Of a stretch of 64,000 bases of DNA, positions 1-9,358 are shown in pieces. Within the stretch, counting starts at the first letter, position 1. Each line of letters starts with the position of its first letter. The notes beneath the pieces were generated by a model. That model made no database searches. It saw only the letters and a list, made by a program, of their open reading frames with translations, and was not told the DNA's origin. The translations under genes and the position numbers were made by a program. The stretch comes from Synechococcus elongatus PCC 11801 (GTDB lineage: Bacteria > Cyanobacteriota > Cyanobacteriia > Synechococcales > Synechococcaceae), in NCBI RefSeq assembly GCF_003846445.2, contig NZ_CP030139.2, forward strand, positions 310,001 to 374,000. The letters run 5' to 3'.

Positions 1-176
1 CTGACGATTTCCAAACGGCGGAATATTTGCAGGCACACGGCTTTGTCGATGTGATTGTGCCGCGCACCCAAATGAAGAAAACCCTAGCGCAGTTAATTCG
101 TCTGCACCAACCGCGATCGCTGGAAGTGAAGATCCCAGTCCTTGAGTCGTCGAGCCCTGCAGCTGCTTCCTTCTAG
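1..176 (+). CDS. accD: Acetyl-CoA carboxylase carboxyltransferase beta subunit, 3' end only
   Basis: The frame starting at base 3 is open from the window edge to TAG at 174-176 and encodes the last 57 residues of a protein. It reads [20 protein letters not shown] and then [16 protein letters not shown], the conserved C-terminus of cyanobacterial and plastid AccD. AccD and AccA together transfer carboxyl from biotin to acetyl-CoA, giving malonyl-CoA for fatty acid synthesis. The zinc finger and catalytic core lie outside the window. It converges with dnaX, with 40 bases between the stops. The short Ser/Ala-rich tail after the conserved block is typically variable. Confidence 0.9.
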   Translation, partial: DDFQTAEYLQAHGFVDVIVPRTQMKKTLAQLIRLHQPRSLEVKIPVLESSSPAAASF

Positions 177-216
177 CACCGCCGTAGTGAGCAGCCTCTC
201 TCCCGTCGCAGTGTGG

Positions 217-2160
217 CTAGAAGTCTACGTCAGGGTCAGCAACAGTCTCGCTGTCGGACTCGCGATCGCTGACGACTTCGCCATTAAAAAATTGCGCCAG
301 ACTCTTGGCGGCTTTCAACCCCGGATCAAGTTCCCAATCCGCTAGGGGGCGAGGCGCAGCAGGCGGCGTTTCAATCTTGGGAGCTGGAGCAATCTCAGTT
401 GGTTGGGGTGAACGGGGTGCGATCGCGACTGGTTTTGATTGTTGAATCGGTGCAACTGGCCCAGGCGCTGGAGCCGGAGGTGCGATCGTGGCGATCGCCG
501 GCTGATGCGAGGGTTCTGCGATCGCAGTCGGTTCTGAGGGTGGCGCTGGCCGAGGGCTGGGGGAAGGTGCAATGGGCGATCGCACCGACTCGGTGACGAC
601 TGGAACCGTGGGCGGGGCCGGCAGACTCACAGGGTTGGGGGCTGCACCGCTGCTGGATTCTAATTCCACCGCGATCGCTTGGCCCAGAACGGTTTGAAAT
701 GCTTCGGCCAGCAGATTGCGCTTACTCTGCACGGTCGAGAGCCATTGGGGCGGCAGGCTGATCACGGCTTGACCGGCTTGGCAGCGGAGCAAACGCCCTT
801 GCTGCCGCAACAACATTTGCATCCCCCGCGAGGCAATATTGGCCAAGACGCGCTGCCACAACTCTTCTAAATCCAGCGGATCTGGTTGCGGCGCTGCGAT
901 CGGCTCAGGTGCCGGGCTTACAGGAGCAGGCGTGGCAACTGCTGGCGGAGCAACAGGGGCAGCAGTGGGTGCTGTGGGTGGGGCCGGACTCGCCGCTACA
1001 GTCGGGCTGACGGGAGTCGGCAGACTGACAGGACGAACGGGGGTTGTGGCTACAGGTTCAACCGTTGCTTGGGCGCTGGGCAGCAACCCGAGCAAAGCAA
1101 CTTCTAGCCAGAGTCGCGGCTGAGTTGTGTTTTTGATCTGCAGTTCCGACTGCCGTAGGTGTTGTTGCAGCTGCAGAATCCGCTCAGGACTCCAGGCTTG
1201 GGCAAAGGTGCAGAGCGCCTGCCAAGTGGCCTCGGTAACTGTGGTTAAGTCGCGGCGTTGAGGTGCGGTACGAGCGATCAAGAGATCACGACTAAAGGCG
1301 GTCAGATTTTGCAGAACAGTGAGGGGTTCCCGACCGCGATCGAGCAGTTGGCGGATGAAGGTGAGTAATGCCTCAGGATCATTGGCGGCGATCGCTTCCA
1401 GTAGTTGCAGGAGCTGGCGTTCCGGCACAGCACCGAGCAGATCCCAGACCGCTTCTGGCGTCACCGGTGGTGGCAGAAGTCCTAACTGATCGAGCAGGCT
1501 CTCGGCATCGCGCAGGCCGCCCTGAGCCAGTTGCGCCACGAGGGCGATCGCTGTCGGCTCGATTTCAATGGATTCTTTCTGGGCAATGACTTGCAGGTGA
1601 TCGGTCATCGCCTGTAGGGGGATGCGGCGAAAATCGAAACGCTGGCAACGGGAAATAATCGTCGGCAAAACCCGCTGCGGATCGGTGGTCGCCAGCACAA
1701 AAACGACGCGATCGGGCGGTTCTTCCAAGGTTTTGAGCAGGGCATTAAACGCTGCCGTGCTCAGCATGTGACATTCGTCGATCACATAGACCTTGAAGCG
1801 ACATTGAACGGGGGCAAACTGTGCTCGTTCAATCAGCTCACGGATGTTATCGACGCCCGTGTTGGAAGCCGCGTCAATTTCAATGACATCGAGGGCGTTA
1901 CCCTGTGCGATCGCCCGACAAGCTTCGCAAGTCCCGCAGGGACTGGCCGTTGGCACAGGGCTGGCTTGGCAGTTGAGGGACTTGGCCAGAATGCGGGCGC
2001 TGGAGGTTTTGCCCGTCCCGCGTGGACCTGTGAACAGGTAAGCGGGGGCAATCCGCTGCTGCGCCAGGGCTTGACTCAGCGTCCGCGCGATCGCCTCTTG
2101 CCCCACCAAATCGGCAAAGCATTGCGGCCGATATTTGTGATGCAGCGGTTCGTAGGCCAT
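217..2160 (-). CDS. dnaX: DNA polymerase III subunit gamma/tau
   Basis: Clamp-loader ATPase of the replicative polymerase. From the chosen start (MAYEPLHHKYRP, a classic DnaX N-terminus) the protein has 647 residues; an upstream in-frame start at 2178 would add six. The Walker A GPRGTGKT is near residues 45-52. Zinc-binding cysteines fall near 64, 75, 78 and 81 (CGTCEAC). The Walker B VYVIDECHM is near 124-132, followed by the LATTD sensor region. After about residue 370 comes a long Pro/Ala/Thr-rich linker, then a tau-like C-terminal part. The P-loop region is uninterrupted, so there is no intein like the one known in Synechocystis DnaX. It ends a leftward series with sufA, the TPR gene and the small membrane protein. 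Confidence 0.95.
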   Translation of the reverse strand: MAYEPLHHKYRPQCFADLVGQEAIARTLSQALAQQRIAPAYLFTGPRGTGKTSSARILAKSLNCQASPVPTASPCGTCEACRAIAQGNALDVIEIDAASNTGVDNIRELIERAQFAPVQCRFKVYVIDECHMLSTAAFNALLKTLEEPPDRVVFVLATTDPQRVLPTIISRCQRFDFRRIPLQAMTDHLQVIAQKESIEIEPTAIALVAQLAQGGLRDAESLLDQLGLLPPPVTPEAVWDLLGAVPERQLLQLLEAIAANDPEALLTFIRQLLDRGREPLTVLQNLTAFSRDLLIARTAPQRRDLTTVTEATWQALCTFAQAWSPERILQLQQHLRQSELQIKNTTQPRLWLEVALLGLLPSAQATVEPVATTPVRPVSLPTPVSPTVAASPAPPTAPTAAPVAPPAVATPAPVSPAPEPIAAPQPDPLDLEELWQRVLANIASRGMQMLLRQQGRLLRCQAGQAVISLPPQWLSTVQSKRNLLAEAFQTVLGQAIAVELESSSGAAPNPVSLPAPPTVPVVTESVRSPIAPSPSPRPAPPSEPTAIAEPSHQPAIATIAPPAPAPGPVAPIQQSKPVAIAPRSPQPTEIAPAPKIETPPAAPRPLADWELDPGLKAAKSLAQFFNGEVVSDRESDSETVADPDVDF

Positions 2161-2235
2161 CGACAACCAGCAGTGCAATCAGCAGAGGAGATCAGGCTAG
2201 CAGAGCAGCATCCGTCCTGCTGTTCCTGCTGGGCA

Positions 2236-2487
2236 CTAGGAGGATTGCTCTGGGAAAAAGCGACGACGCACCCAAGACCCCACACCGCTGAGGATAGCGC
2301 CTGCCATCAAGAGTCCAAGGGCAGGCTGAAACAAAGGCTGCCAGAGCGACATCCACAGGTCAAAACCCAAGGGCCAATCGAAACGTCGCCCCAACAGCGC
2401 GATCGCAAACCAAATGAGGGCCGCAATCACAAAAAAGACATTGAAGACGAGCAGGCGATCGAGCCCTTGCAGCAGTCGTTGCAACAT
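2236..2487 (-). CDS. Small two-helix membrane protein, unknown function
   Basis: An 83-residue protein with a hydrophobic helix near residues 14-32 (VFNVFFVIAALIWFAIALL) and a second near 52-68 (PALGLLMAGAILSGVG). It ends in a basic, aromatic C-terminus (WVRRRFFPEQSS). I do not recognise a named family, but it looks like the small conserved membrane proteins common in cyanobacteria. It starts 9 bases after the stop of the upstream TPR gene, so the two are probably co-transcribed and perhaps translationally coupled. Function cannot be inferred beyond an integral membrane location. Confidence 0.7.
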   Translation of the reverse strand: MLQRLLQGLDRLLVFNVFFVIAALIWFAIALLGRRFDWPLGFDLWMSLWQPLFQPALGLLMAGAILSGVGSWVRRRFFPEQSS

Positions 2488-2496
2488 TGGATGGGG

Positions 2497-2925
2497 TTAG
2501 ATCGGGAAGAGCCAGTTTTGGATGCGATCGAGGCTAGCCCAGTTGGGTTTGCGCTTCTGGCCATCGGCCAAACTTTCGCGCAGATCTTGGCGCAGTTCTG
2601 CGGACACCGTGATTACCCGGAGGGCGATATCAATGTGCTGACGCACGCCCTTGGTATCTGTTTCCAACATTGCCAAAGCCAGGTTAACCCGCGCCTGCGG
2701 ATCCTGAGGATTGAGCTTCACTGCCCGCTGCGCTGCTTTCATCGCTTGACGCGGTTCATCGAGCAGCAAATACAGCCAAGACAAGCAGGTCCAAGATGCA
2801 CTGCTACGGGGTTGGCGTTCGCAGATGGACTGAAACAGCGGCACCAAATCCGCGGGCGGTTCACCGGCTTGATAGCGACGAATACCGTCTTCGAACAGAG
2901 ATTCGGGAGTTTCAGTGAAGCTCAT
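2497..2925 (-). CDS. TPR-repeat protein
   Basis: The start chosen is the ATG at 2923-2925, giving MSFTETPESLFEDGIRRY and 142 residues. The longer open frame upstream is basic and low-complexity and overlaps the sufA 3' end, so it is unlikely to be translated. The middle carries at least two tetratricopeptide units, including ASWTCLSWLYLLLDEPRQAM and AAQRAVKLNPQDPQARVNLA. TPR proteins act as protein-interaction scaffolds; in cyanobacteria many serve photosystem assembly, but no partner is evident here. It lies between sufA (80 bases upstream) and the small membrane gene (9 bases downstream). Confidence 0.8.
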   Translation of the reverse strand: MSFTETPESLFEDGIRRYQAGEPPADLVPLFQSICERQPRSSASWTCLSWLYLLLDEPRQAMKAAQRAVKLNPQDPQARVNLALAMLETDTKGVRQHIDIALRVITVSAELRQDLRESLADGQKRKPNWASLDRIQNWLFPI

Positions 2926-3004
2926 GCTGCGATCGCAAGATTCTTTCGATTCGATCAGCCTATCGTGTTTGGGGAGGATTCTTCGAGCCTTAGAGTTGCA
3001 GCAA

Positions 3005-3361
3005 CTAAGCCGAGAAGGAGCTACCGCAACCGCAGGTCTGAGCGGCATTGGGGTTGGTGAACTTGAAGCCACCGCCAATCAAAGCGGTGCTGTAGTCCAA
3101 GGTCATGCCGTAGATGTAGAGCAGGCTCTTAGGATCGCAGACGACGCGGAAACCGTCGTAGTCGTAGACTTCATCTTTCTCGTGAATTGCATCGGCGGTG
3201 ATGAAGTCCATGGTGTAAGACATGCCAGAGCAGCCGCCTTGCCGGACGCCCACCCGCAGCAGCAGATCGGTACCTTGCTGGGCTTGCATTGCTTGCAGCT
3301 GTGCAAGGGCCGTTTCACTGATCAAGATGCCTTTTTGGGGGACAGTGGTCGTTTGCGTCAT
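3005..3361 (-). CDS. sufA: Fe-S cluster assembly A-type carrier (SufA/IscA family)
   Basis: An A-type carrier that binds a nascent [2Fe-2S] or [4Fe-4S] cluster and hands it to apoproteins. The start at 3361 gives MTQTTTVPQKGILISETALA and 118 residues, the usual family length. An upstream in-frame start at 3415 adds an untypical tail. The three conserved cysteines are present: one in RQGGCSGMSY and two in the C-terminal CGCGSSF. The window has no sufBCD, as is common for cyanobacteria where A-type carriers are dispersed. It is divergent from acnB, a [4Fe-4S] enzyme. IscA and SufA cannot be separated by sequence reading alone. Confidence 0.92.
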   Translation of the reverse strand: MTQTTTVPQKGILISETALAQLQAMQAQQGTDLLLRVGVRQGGCSGMSYTMDFITADAIHEKDEVYDYDGFRVVCDPKSLLYIYGMTLDYSTALIGGGFKFTNPNAAQTCGCGSSFSA

Positions 3362-3682
3362 GGCGTTAGGGCTCCTGTCGAACCGTTCAAACCCATCAGT
3401 GGCCTGTCTTGCCATTCTACAAAGGTGAACTCAACGTAGCGAATTGAGATAAGGCTGTCTTTCGATTGAGATCGTGCAGCTCTGAGCTTCGAGAAACCTT
3501 GTAGAACACTGCTAGACCCGCCGGTTTCGACAAGGCCGAGCATGAGAGCTGTTGGGGATGTGAGTGGTAACGAATCCTGCAATCTGAACGGTAGGGTGGG
3601 AATAAAATCGGAAATCTAGCTGCAGGCACGATCGCCGAGTCAGCTTGGGATTTTGAGAGTGACAACGCAGGAGACGATCGCA
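3362..3682. promoter_or_regulatory. Divergent sufA/acnB control region
   Basis: A 321-base gap between divergent start codons with no convincing gene. A dyad CTCAA (3430-3434), nine bases, TTGAG (3444-3448) lies 69-87 bases upstream of sufA. The octamer ATTGAGAT occurs at 3443-3450 and again at 3465-3472, 22 bases apart, about two helical turns. The acnB ribosome-binding site AGGAG is at 3669-3673, ten bases before its ATG. No clean -35/-10 pair could be assigned by eye. Confidence 0.45.
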
Positions 3683-6268
3683 ATGTTGGAAGCCTACCGC
3701 CAAGCCGCCGCTGAGCGCGAAGCTTTGGGGGTTCCGCCGCTGCCGCTAGATGCGGATCAAACAGCAGCCCTGTGTGAGCTCTTGCAAGCACCGCCCGCCG
3801 GTGAGGAAGCAACACTGCTCCATTTGCTGCGCGATCGCGTTCCCCCTGGGGTCGATCAAGCTGCCTATGTCAAAGCCACCTTTCTGAGTGCGATCGCCCA
3901 CGGCGAAACCACTAGTCCGCTGATCACGCCGGTCGAGGCAGTTGAACTGCTCGGCACGATGATCGGCGGTTACAACGTTGCCGCGCTGATTGATCTACTT
4001 AAGAGTGCAGATGCGGCGATCGCCACAGCTGCCGTTGCTGCTCTGAGCAAAACCTTGCTGGTCTACGACGCTTACAACGATGTGGTCGCACTGGCTGAAA
4101 CCAACGCCTACGCCAAGCAGGTTCTGGAATCTTGGGCGAATGCCGAGTGGTTCACCAGCAAACTCACCCTGCCGGAAGCGATCACCGTCACCATCTTCAA
4201 AGTGCCGGGTGAAACCAACACCGATGACCTTTCACCCGCAACCCACGCCACCACCCGTCCCGACATTCCGCTCCATGCCCAAGCAATGCTGGAAACGCGG
4301 CTGCCGGGTTCCCTCGAAACGATTCCCGTTCTGAAAGAGAAAGGCTATCCGCTGGCCTACGTCGGCGATGTGGTTGGCACCGGTTCTTCGCGCAAATCCG
4401 CAATCAACTCTGTCCTTTGGCATATCGGCGAAGACATTCCCTTTGTGCCGAATAAGCGCAGTGGCGGCATCATCCTCGGCGGCAAAATCGCGCCGATCTT
4501 TTTCAACACCGCTGAAGACTCGGGTGCACTGCCGATCGAATGCGATGTCAGCGCCCTCGACACCGGCATGGTCGTTACCATTTATCCCTACGAAGGGGTG
4601 ATTAAAGATGAGGCGGGTACTGTTCTTTCCACCTTTAGCCTCAAGCCAGACACCATCCTCGATGAGGTGCGAGCTGGTGGCCGGATTCCCCTGCTGATTG
4701 GGCGATCGCTCACGGATAAAGTGCGATTGCAGTTGGGCTTGCCCGTTAGCGATGTCTTTGTTCGGCCGCAACCCCCTGCGGATACCGGCAAAGGCTATAC
4801 CCTCGCCCAAAAAATGGTCGGTCGCGCCTGCGGTCTTCCGGGGGTTCGTCCCGGCACGAGCTGCGAACCGATCATGACCACCGTTGGCAGCCAAGACACC
4901 ACGGGGCCAATGACGCGGGATGAAATGAAGGAGCTGGCCTGCCTTGGCTTCAGTGCCGACTTGGTGATGCAGAGCTTCTGCCACACCGCCGCCTATCCCA
5001 AACCTGTTGACATCAAAACCCATAAAACCCTGCCGGACTTCATTGCCCAGCGCGGTGGCGTCGCCCTCAAACCCGGTGACGGCATCATCCACAGCTGGCT
5101 GAACCGGATGCTGCTGCCCGATACGGTCGGGACTGGTGGCGACAGTCACACCCGCTTCCCGCTCGGGATTTCCTTCCCGGCTGGTTCCGGTCTGGTTGCT
5201 TTTGCAGCTGCGATCGGAGCCATGCCGCTAGACATGCCGGAATCCGTGCTGGTGCGCTTCACCGGTTCACTGCAACCGGGCATCACCCTGCGAGATGTGG
5301 TCAACGCCATTCCCTACCAAGCGATTCAGCAAGGACTGCTGACTGTATCTAAAGAGAACAAGGTCAACGTCTTCTCTGGCCGGATTATGGAGATCGAGGG
5401 ACTCCCCGATCTGAAGCTAGAGCAAGCCTTTGAGCTGACCGATGCCACAGCGGAGCGTTCCTGCGCCGGCAGCACGATCAAACTCAGCGAGGACACCGTC
5501 GCCGAATATCTGCGATCGAATGTGGCGCTGATGAAAAACATGATCGCCCGTGGCTACGAAGACAGCCGCACCTTGGCGCGTCGCATTCGCCAGATGGAAG
5601 ATTGGCTCGCCAATCCACAACTGCTCTCGGCGGATGATGACGCTGAATACGCAGCCATCATCGAAATCAACCTCGATGAGCTGACCGAGCCGATTCTGGC
5701 TTGCCCCAACGATCCCGACAATGTCAAAAAGCTGTCGGAAGTCGCCGGCGATCCGATCCACGAAATCTTCATCGGCTCCTGCATGACCAACATTGGTCAC
5801 TATCGCGCCGCGGCCAAAGTGCTGGAAGGCGAAGGTCAAGTTGGCGGTCGCCTCTGGATTTGCCCACCGACCCGGATGGATGAAGACCGGCTCAAGGAAG
5901 AAGGCTACTACAGCATCTTCGCCGCGGCTGGCGCTCGTTTGGAAGTGCCCGGTTGTTCACTTTGTATGGGCAACCAAGCCCGCGTTGCGGACAACACTAC
6001 GGTCTTCTCGACCAGTACCCGCAACTTCAACAACCGCATGGGCAAAGGTGCTCAGGTCTACTTAGGTTCAGCGGAATTGGCGGCAGTCTGCGCCCTCTTG
6101 GGACGTATTCCCACACCGGAGGAATACCTGAAGATCGCGGCTGAGAAGATCAATCCCTTTGCGGCTGACCTGTATCAGTACCTCAACTTCGACCAACTGG
6201 AAGGCTTTGCCGATGAAGGTCGTGTCAAACCGGCTGAGGAAGTCGATCGCATTCTGACAACTGTCTAA
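3683..6268 (+). CDS. acnB: Bifunctional aconitate hydratase 2 / 2-methylisocitrate dehydratase
   Basis: Interconverts citrate and isocitrate through cis-aconitate, feeding 2-oxoglutarate synthesis for nitrogen assimilation. The start at 3683 ([17 protein letters not shown]) matches the known AcnB N-terminus and has AGGAG ten bases upstream; a start at 3653 would add ten residues. The length of 861 is close to the E. coli enzyme (865). The helical AcnB-specific N-terminal domain comes first, then the swivel domain ([11 protein letters not shown] and [10 protein letters not shown]), then the catalytic domains. Cluster ligands are visible in [11 protein letters not shown] and CSLCMGNQ. It is followed by a strong terminator and stands alone as a transcription unit. 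Confidence 0.96.
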   Translation: MLEAYRQAAAEREALGVPPLPLDADQTAALCELLQAPPAGEEATLLHLLRDRVPPGVDQAAYVKATFLSAIAHGETTSPLITPVEAVELLGTMIGGYNVAALIDLLKSADAAIATAAVAALSKTLLVYDAYNDVVALAETNAYAKQVLESWANAEWFTSKLTLPEAITVTIFKVPGETNTDDLSPATHATTRPDIPLHAQAMLETRLPGSLETIPVLKEKGYPLAYVGDVVGTGSSRKSAINSVLWHIGEDIPFVPNKRSGGIILGGKIAPIFFNTAEDSGALPIECDVSALDTGMVVTIYPYEGVIKDEAGTVLSTFSLKPDTILDEVRAGGRIPLLIGRSLTDKVRLQLGLPVSDVFVRPQPPADTGKGYTLAQKMVGRACGLPGVRPGTSCEPIMTTVGSQDTTGPMTRDEMKELACLGFSADLVMQSFCHTAAYPKPVDIKTHKTLPDFIAQRGGVALKPGDGIIHSWLNRMLLPDTVGTGGDSHTRFPLGISFPAGSGLVAFAAAIGAMPLDMPESVLVRFTGSLQPGITLRDVVNAIPYQAIQQGLLTVSKENKVNVFSGRIMEIEGLPDLKLEQAFELTDATAERSCAGSTIKLSEDTVAEYLRSNVALMKNMIARGYEDSRTLARRIRQMEDWLANPQLLSADDDAEYAAIIEINLDELTEPILACPNDPDNVKKLSEVAGDPIHEIFIGSCMTNIGHYRAAAKVLEGEGQVGGRLWICPPTRMDEDRLKEEGYYSIFAAAGARLEVPGCSLCMGNQARVADNTTVFSTSTRNFNNRMGKGAQVYLGSAELAAVCALLGRIPTPEEYLKIAAEKINPFAADLYQYLNFDQLEGFADEGRVKPAEEVDRILTTV

Positions 6269-6289
6269 GCCCATTTTTGATTGCGCAAT

Positions 6290-6323
6290 AACCTCCGGAG
6301 GCGATCGCTTCCGGAGGTTTTTT
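6290..6323 (+). terminator. Rho-independent terminator of acnB
   Basis: A perfect 10-base stem AACCTCCGGA / TCCGGAGGTT encloses a loop that is itself a HIP1 octamer, and a run of T follows. It begins 21 bases after the acnB stop. Confidence 0.9.
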
Positions 6324-6337
6324 CTTGCTTGAAGACC

Positions 6338-6353
6338 TGTGATCAAAATCACA
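6338..6353. promoter_or_regulatory. CRP/SyCRP1-type operator, perfect consensus
   Basis: TGTGATCAAAATCACA matches TGTGA-N6-TCACA exactly, the binding consensus of E. coli CRP and Synechocystis SyCRP1. It lies 78 bases upstream of the RTX gene ATG and just after the acnB terminator, so it can only serve the RTX gene among annotated neighbours. That a CRP-family regulator actually binds it is inference. Confidence 0.55.
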
Positions 6354-6380
6354 AGCTGTACTGCAATAGATCACAGCTTG
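6352..6380. repeat. Inverted repeat upstream of RTX gene
   Basis: CAAGCTGT (6352-6359) and ACAGCTTG (6373-6380) are perfect inverted arms around 13 bases. They interlock with the CRP-like site: GATCACA at 6369-6375 also pairs with TGTGATC at 6338-6344. The structure could act as a second operator or as a stem in the leader transcript. Confidence 0.5.
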
Positions 6381-6430
6381 GCTCATGGCTCTCAGCGAGA
6401 GTAAACCTATTCTCCCTGCAGCACTCAGCC

Positions 6431-7273
6431 ATGACCTTCCGCTCTCTGATCGGCTCCACCAGCCAAGTAAAATCCCCCATAACGCCGCTCAAAAACCTGC
6501 AGCCGATCAACACGTTGACGGTCTCTGCCCCAACAGCAGTTGTCACCATCTACGGCTCCACGGGCAATGACAATCTTTTAGGCGGTTTTTTTGCAGACAT
6601 CATCTATGGCGGTGATGGCAATGATCTCCTCTCTGGTGGCACGACCTATTCGATGGCAAGCTACTCCAGCGGCCAGTACATCAATGATCTCTCTGGCGAT
6701 ACGCTCTATGGCGAGGCTGGTAATGATCTCTTGCTTGGAGGGCTCGGTCGTGACTCTCTCTATGGTGGAGTGGGCGATGACATACTAGACGGCTACGGAT
6801 TTAAACCTCAGCTATCTCAAGTTGCTGTTGGCGAGACATTTCCCTTTGAAATCGATGGCAATTTTCTGGATGGTGGGGAAGGAAATGATCTACTGATTGG
6901 GTCGATGGGAAACGATACCTTAACGGGTGGGACATGCAATGACGTTCTTAATGGCGGGGGTGGACGGGATCTGATCACTGGCGGACTGGGTGCTGATCAG
7001 TTTGTCATTAATGTGGAGAGCTATCGCGACAGCTCTATTTTCCCGAACCTATATGCCAAAATCCTAGACTTTAGTCTAGAAGATACGCTTCGCGTTGATA
7101 GCCCTGTCATCTTGCAAGTCGCATCTGCTGACTCAGCCAACATCAATCAAGTCAATCTCTACACAACCTCCGCTTCTGGAAGTCTTGATTTGATTGCGAT
7201 GGTTCAAAGTTCTGCCTTTGCTTCAGTGGGTGATTTAGCTTCGGCAGTCATGAATGATTTGCTAGGGCTTTGA
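6431..7273 (+). CDS. RTX (hemolysin-type calcium-binding) repeat protein
   Basis: The ATG at 6431 gives MTFRSLIGSTSQ and 280 residues; an open frame from 6281 runs back through the terminator and is rejected. From about residue 50 there are three blocks of glycine-rich nonapeptides of the GGxGxDxL type (for example GSTGNDNLLGG, YGGDGNDLLSGG, DGGEGNDLLIGS), which fold into a calcium-loaded beta roll. The repeats end in GADQFVI and ILDFSLEDTL, the usual RTX terminal module. There is no N-terminal signal peptide, which fits type I secretion, but no HlyD or TolC partner is adjacent. The gene has no HIP1 octamer. Surface or secreted location is inferred; substrate or function is unknown. Confidence 0.88.
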   Translation: MTFRSLIGSTSQVKSPITPLKNLQPINTLTVSAPTAVVTIYGSTGNDNLLGGFFADIIYGGDGNDLLSGGTTYSMASYSSGQYINDLSGDTLYGEAGNDLLLGGLGRDSLYGGVGDDILDGYGFKPQLSQVAVGETFPFEIDGNFLDGGEGNDLLIGSMGNDTLTGGTCNDVLNGGGGRDLITGGLGADQFVINVESYRDSSIFPNLYAKILDFSLEDTLRVDSPVILQVASADSANINQVNLYTTSASGSLDLIAMVQSSAFASVGDLASAVMNDLLGL

Positions 7274-7375
7274 TTGCAGCTTTAGAAGACTGAGTCCAAG
7301 ACTCAACCGGATTGTCAACACAATATGTGTACCCTCTTCTTCCCAATTCAGAGACGCAATAGCAGCGAGTCTGTA

Positions 7376-9298
7376 TCAATCCGTGGGACAAGTTTCTTGT
7401 TGGGCGAGGCGCCGGAAAGAAGGCGATCGCTCGAGCAGTTCGGCGTAGGTGCCGCTGGCAACCACTTTGCCTTGGGAAAACTCAAAAATGCGATCGCATC
7501 GCTCTACCGTCGAGAGGCGGTGGGCAATCAGAATTACGGTGAGATCGCGACTGAGTTCCTGTAAGGCCGCCATCACCGCAGTTTCAGTGGCATTGTCTAA
7601 AGCACTCGTTGCTTCATCGAGTACCAAAATTGAGGCGCGGCGATAGAGCGCGCGGGCAATGCCGATGCGCTGGCGCTGACCGCCACTGAGCCGAACGCCA
7701 CGCTCCCCGATCGCTTCGTCATACCCCTTGGGCAGTGCCTCAATGAATTCAGCAATCTGTGCCCATTGAGCAGCCTGGCGAACCCGATCGCGATCGATGC
7801 GGCTGGGTGGAATGCCAAAGGCGATATTTTCTGCGATCGTGCCATCAGCCAGAAAAATGGACTGCGGCACATGCGCGATCGCCTGCTGCCAAGCCCGAAT
7901 CGTCTCAGGCGACTGCAAGGGCTGATCGTCAATCCAGATCGTGCCCTCGACGGGTTGCAGTAAACCCAAAATCAGATCAGCAGTTGTACTCTTGCCGCTG
8001 CCTGTGCTGCCGACAAAAGCGACCGTGCTACGAGCTGGAATCATCAGATCGAGCTGATCCAGGATCCACGGTCCTGTTTCGCCGTAGCGGAAGCGAACGG
8101 ACTCGAACTGCAGCGATCGCTCCAGCGTGAGGGGTAGCGGGGCGATCGCCGTTGACGGGGACTGGACAGGGCGATCGAGTGCTGTCAAAACGGCTCCTAA
8201 TGCCACAGCATCGGAACGGATGGTGGCGATCGCGGCAAACCCCTGCTGCAAGGGCGAGAGTAGTCGATAGGAACCGAGGGCAAAGCCACCCAGAATCGGC
8301 AAGGCTTCGGCAAAACCCCGTTCCTGACTCGCCAAAATCTGTGCCATTAAAGCAATGCTGACAATTGCGATCGCAGTGATCACAAAGCGAGGTGATTCAG
8401 CGATCAACATCCGCGCCTCTTGGCTGCGGCGATAGTTGTAGTCGAAGCGTCGGTAAAGGTCTTCAAACAGACCTTGGCTGCCATCGAGTAAGACATCACG
8501 AATGCCGCCCAAGCTCTCCTGCAAAATCTTGAGGACGAGGCGAGAGTTTTCAGATTTGAGGCGACTAAACCGCAGCAGGCGCTGACGATTAAGCCAATAG
8601 ACGGCGCTGTAGGTCGAACCCAGAATTAGAGCCGCTGCGATCGTCAGCTCGGGCGTCAAAATCAGCAAGCCTGTCAGCAGCGCTGCAATCACGACCGCGC
8701 TGGCATTGAGTTGCAGCAGCGGTTGAATCACGCTGGCAACCACACCATTGACATCGTGGGTGATCTCCGCAATCAGGCTGCTGCTGTTGTGGCGGACATG
8801 AAAGGGATAGGGCTGGTAGAGAATGCCGCGAAACACGGCTCGACTGAGGTCAGAACCAATGCGATAGGCCAGTCGCACCCGCACATTCAGGGTCAGTAGC
8901 TGCAGGCCATTACTGAGCAGTACGGTCGCAACAAAAACGCCTGTCACCCAAGGAATCAGCTTGCTAGGGCTATCGATCCCCAATTGCTGGGCGATCGGTT
9001 GCAGCCAACGGTATTGCAATAGCTGTGCAGGCTGAGCCAGCGCCGTCAAAAACGGCAAGATTGACCCCAAGCTACTCAGCTCCGCCAAGCTAGATCCCAG
9101 AATCAGCAGTTGCAGCAAAATCAACTGCCGGCGACGGCGGGGCGAGAGATGAGACCAGAGGCGAAACAGGTCGTTCAAAGGGGGGCTGACCAGAAGATCC
9201 TCGATTCTTGCAGACAGTAGACCAGGGCTGGATCGCTTGGCAATGGGCGCAGCTAAGCCTGCGATCGCCAGTGACCAAGACTTCTGGTGCGATCGCAC
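7376..9298 (-). CDS. ABC exporter half-transporter (membrane domain fused to ATPase)
   Basis: A 640-residue half-transporter that probably works as a homodimer. Six hydrophobic segments lie roughly between residues 55 and 350. The ATPase domain follows, with Walker [10 protein letters not shown] near residue 430, signature LSGGQRQR and Walker [13 protein letters not shown], then the H-loop IAHRLST. It resembles the HepA/PglK-type lipid or oligosaccharide exporters more than HlyB-type toxin exporters: no C39 peptidase-like N-terminus is present. The GTG at 9298 is the only good start found, and the first 35 residues are untypical, so the true start may lie downstream. It converges on the RTX gene and is divergent from aspS (60 bases between starts). 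Confidence 0.88.
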   Translation of the reverse strand: MRSHQKSWSLAIAGLAAPIAKRSSPGLLSARIEDLLVSPPLNDLFRLWSHLSPRRRRQLILLQLLILGSSLAELSSLGSILPFLTALAQPAQLLQYRWLQPIAQQLGIDSPSKLIPWVTGVFVATVLLSNGLQLLTLNVRVRLAYRIGSDLSRAVFRGILYQPYPFHVRHNSSSLIAEITHDVNGVVASVIQPLLQLNASAVVIAALLTGLLILTPELTIAAALILGSTYSAVYWLNRQRLLRFSRLKSENSRLVLKILQESLGGIRDVLLDGSQGLFEDLYRRFDYNYRRSQEARMLIAESPRFVITAIAIVSIALMAQILASQERGFAEALPILGGFALGSYRLLSPLQQGFAAIATIRSDAVALGAVLTALDRPVQSPSTAIAPLPLTLERSLQFESVRFRYGETGPWILDQLDLMIPARSTVAFVGSTGSGKSTTADLILGLLQPVEGTIWIDDQPLQSPETIRAWQQAIAHVPQSIFLADGTIAENIAFGIPPSRIDRDRVRQAAQWAQIAEFIEALPKGYDEAIGERGVRLSGGQRQRIGIARALYRRASILVLDEATSALDNATETAVMAALQELSRDLTVILIAHRLSTVERCDRIFEFSQGKVVASGTYAELLERSPSFRRLAQQETCPTD

Positions 9299-9358
9299 GC
9301 GATCGGAACCGCTTCACGGATAATAGAGAGTTTGTTGTTCAAGCTCGCCCCCGTCTCC

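Noticed and set aside
217-2160. Intein in dnaX
   Set aside because: The reading frame is contiguous from Walker A to the tau region with no intein motifs; the Synechocystis-type insertion is absent.
1768-3060. 430-codon rightward frame across dnaX and the TPR gene
   Set aside because: It is antisense to dnaX and the TPR gene, has no recognisable domains, and arises from the G/C-rich codon pattern of those genes.
4232-5149. 305-codon leftward frame inside acnB
   Set aside because: It is an antisense shadow of a highly conserved gene, with no SD or family resemblance.
7291-7305. Hairpin TGAGTC-CAA-GACTCA after the RTX gene as a terminator
   Set aside because: The stem is only six pairs with no T run, so termination is not supported.
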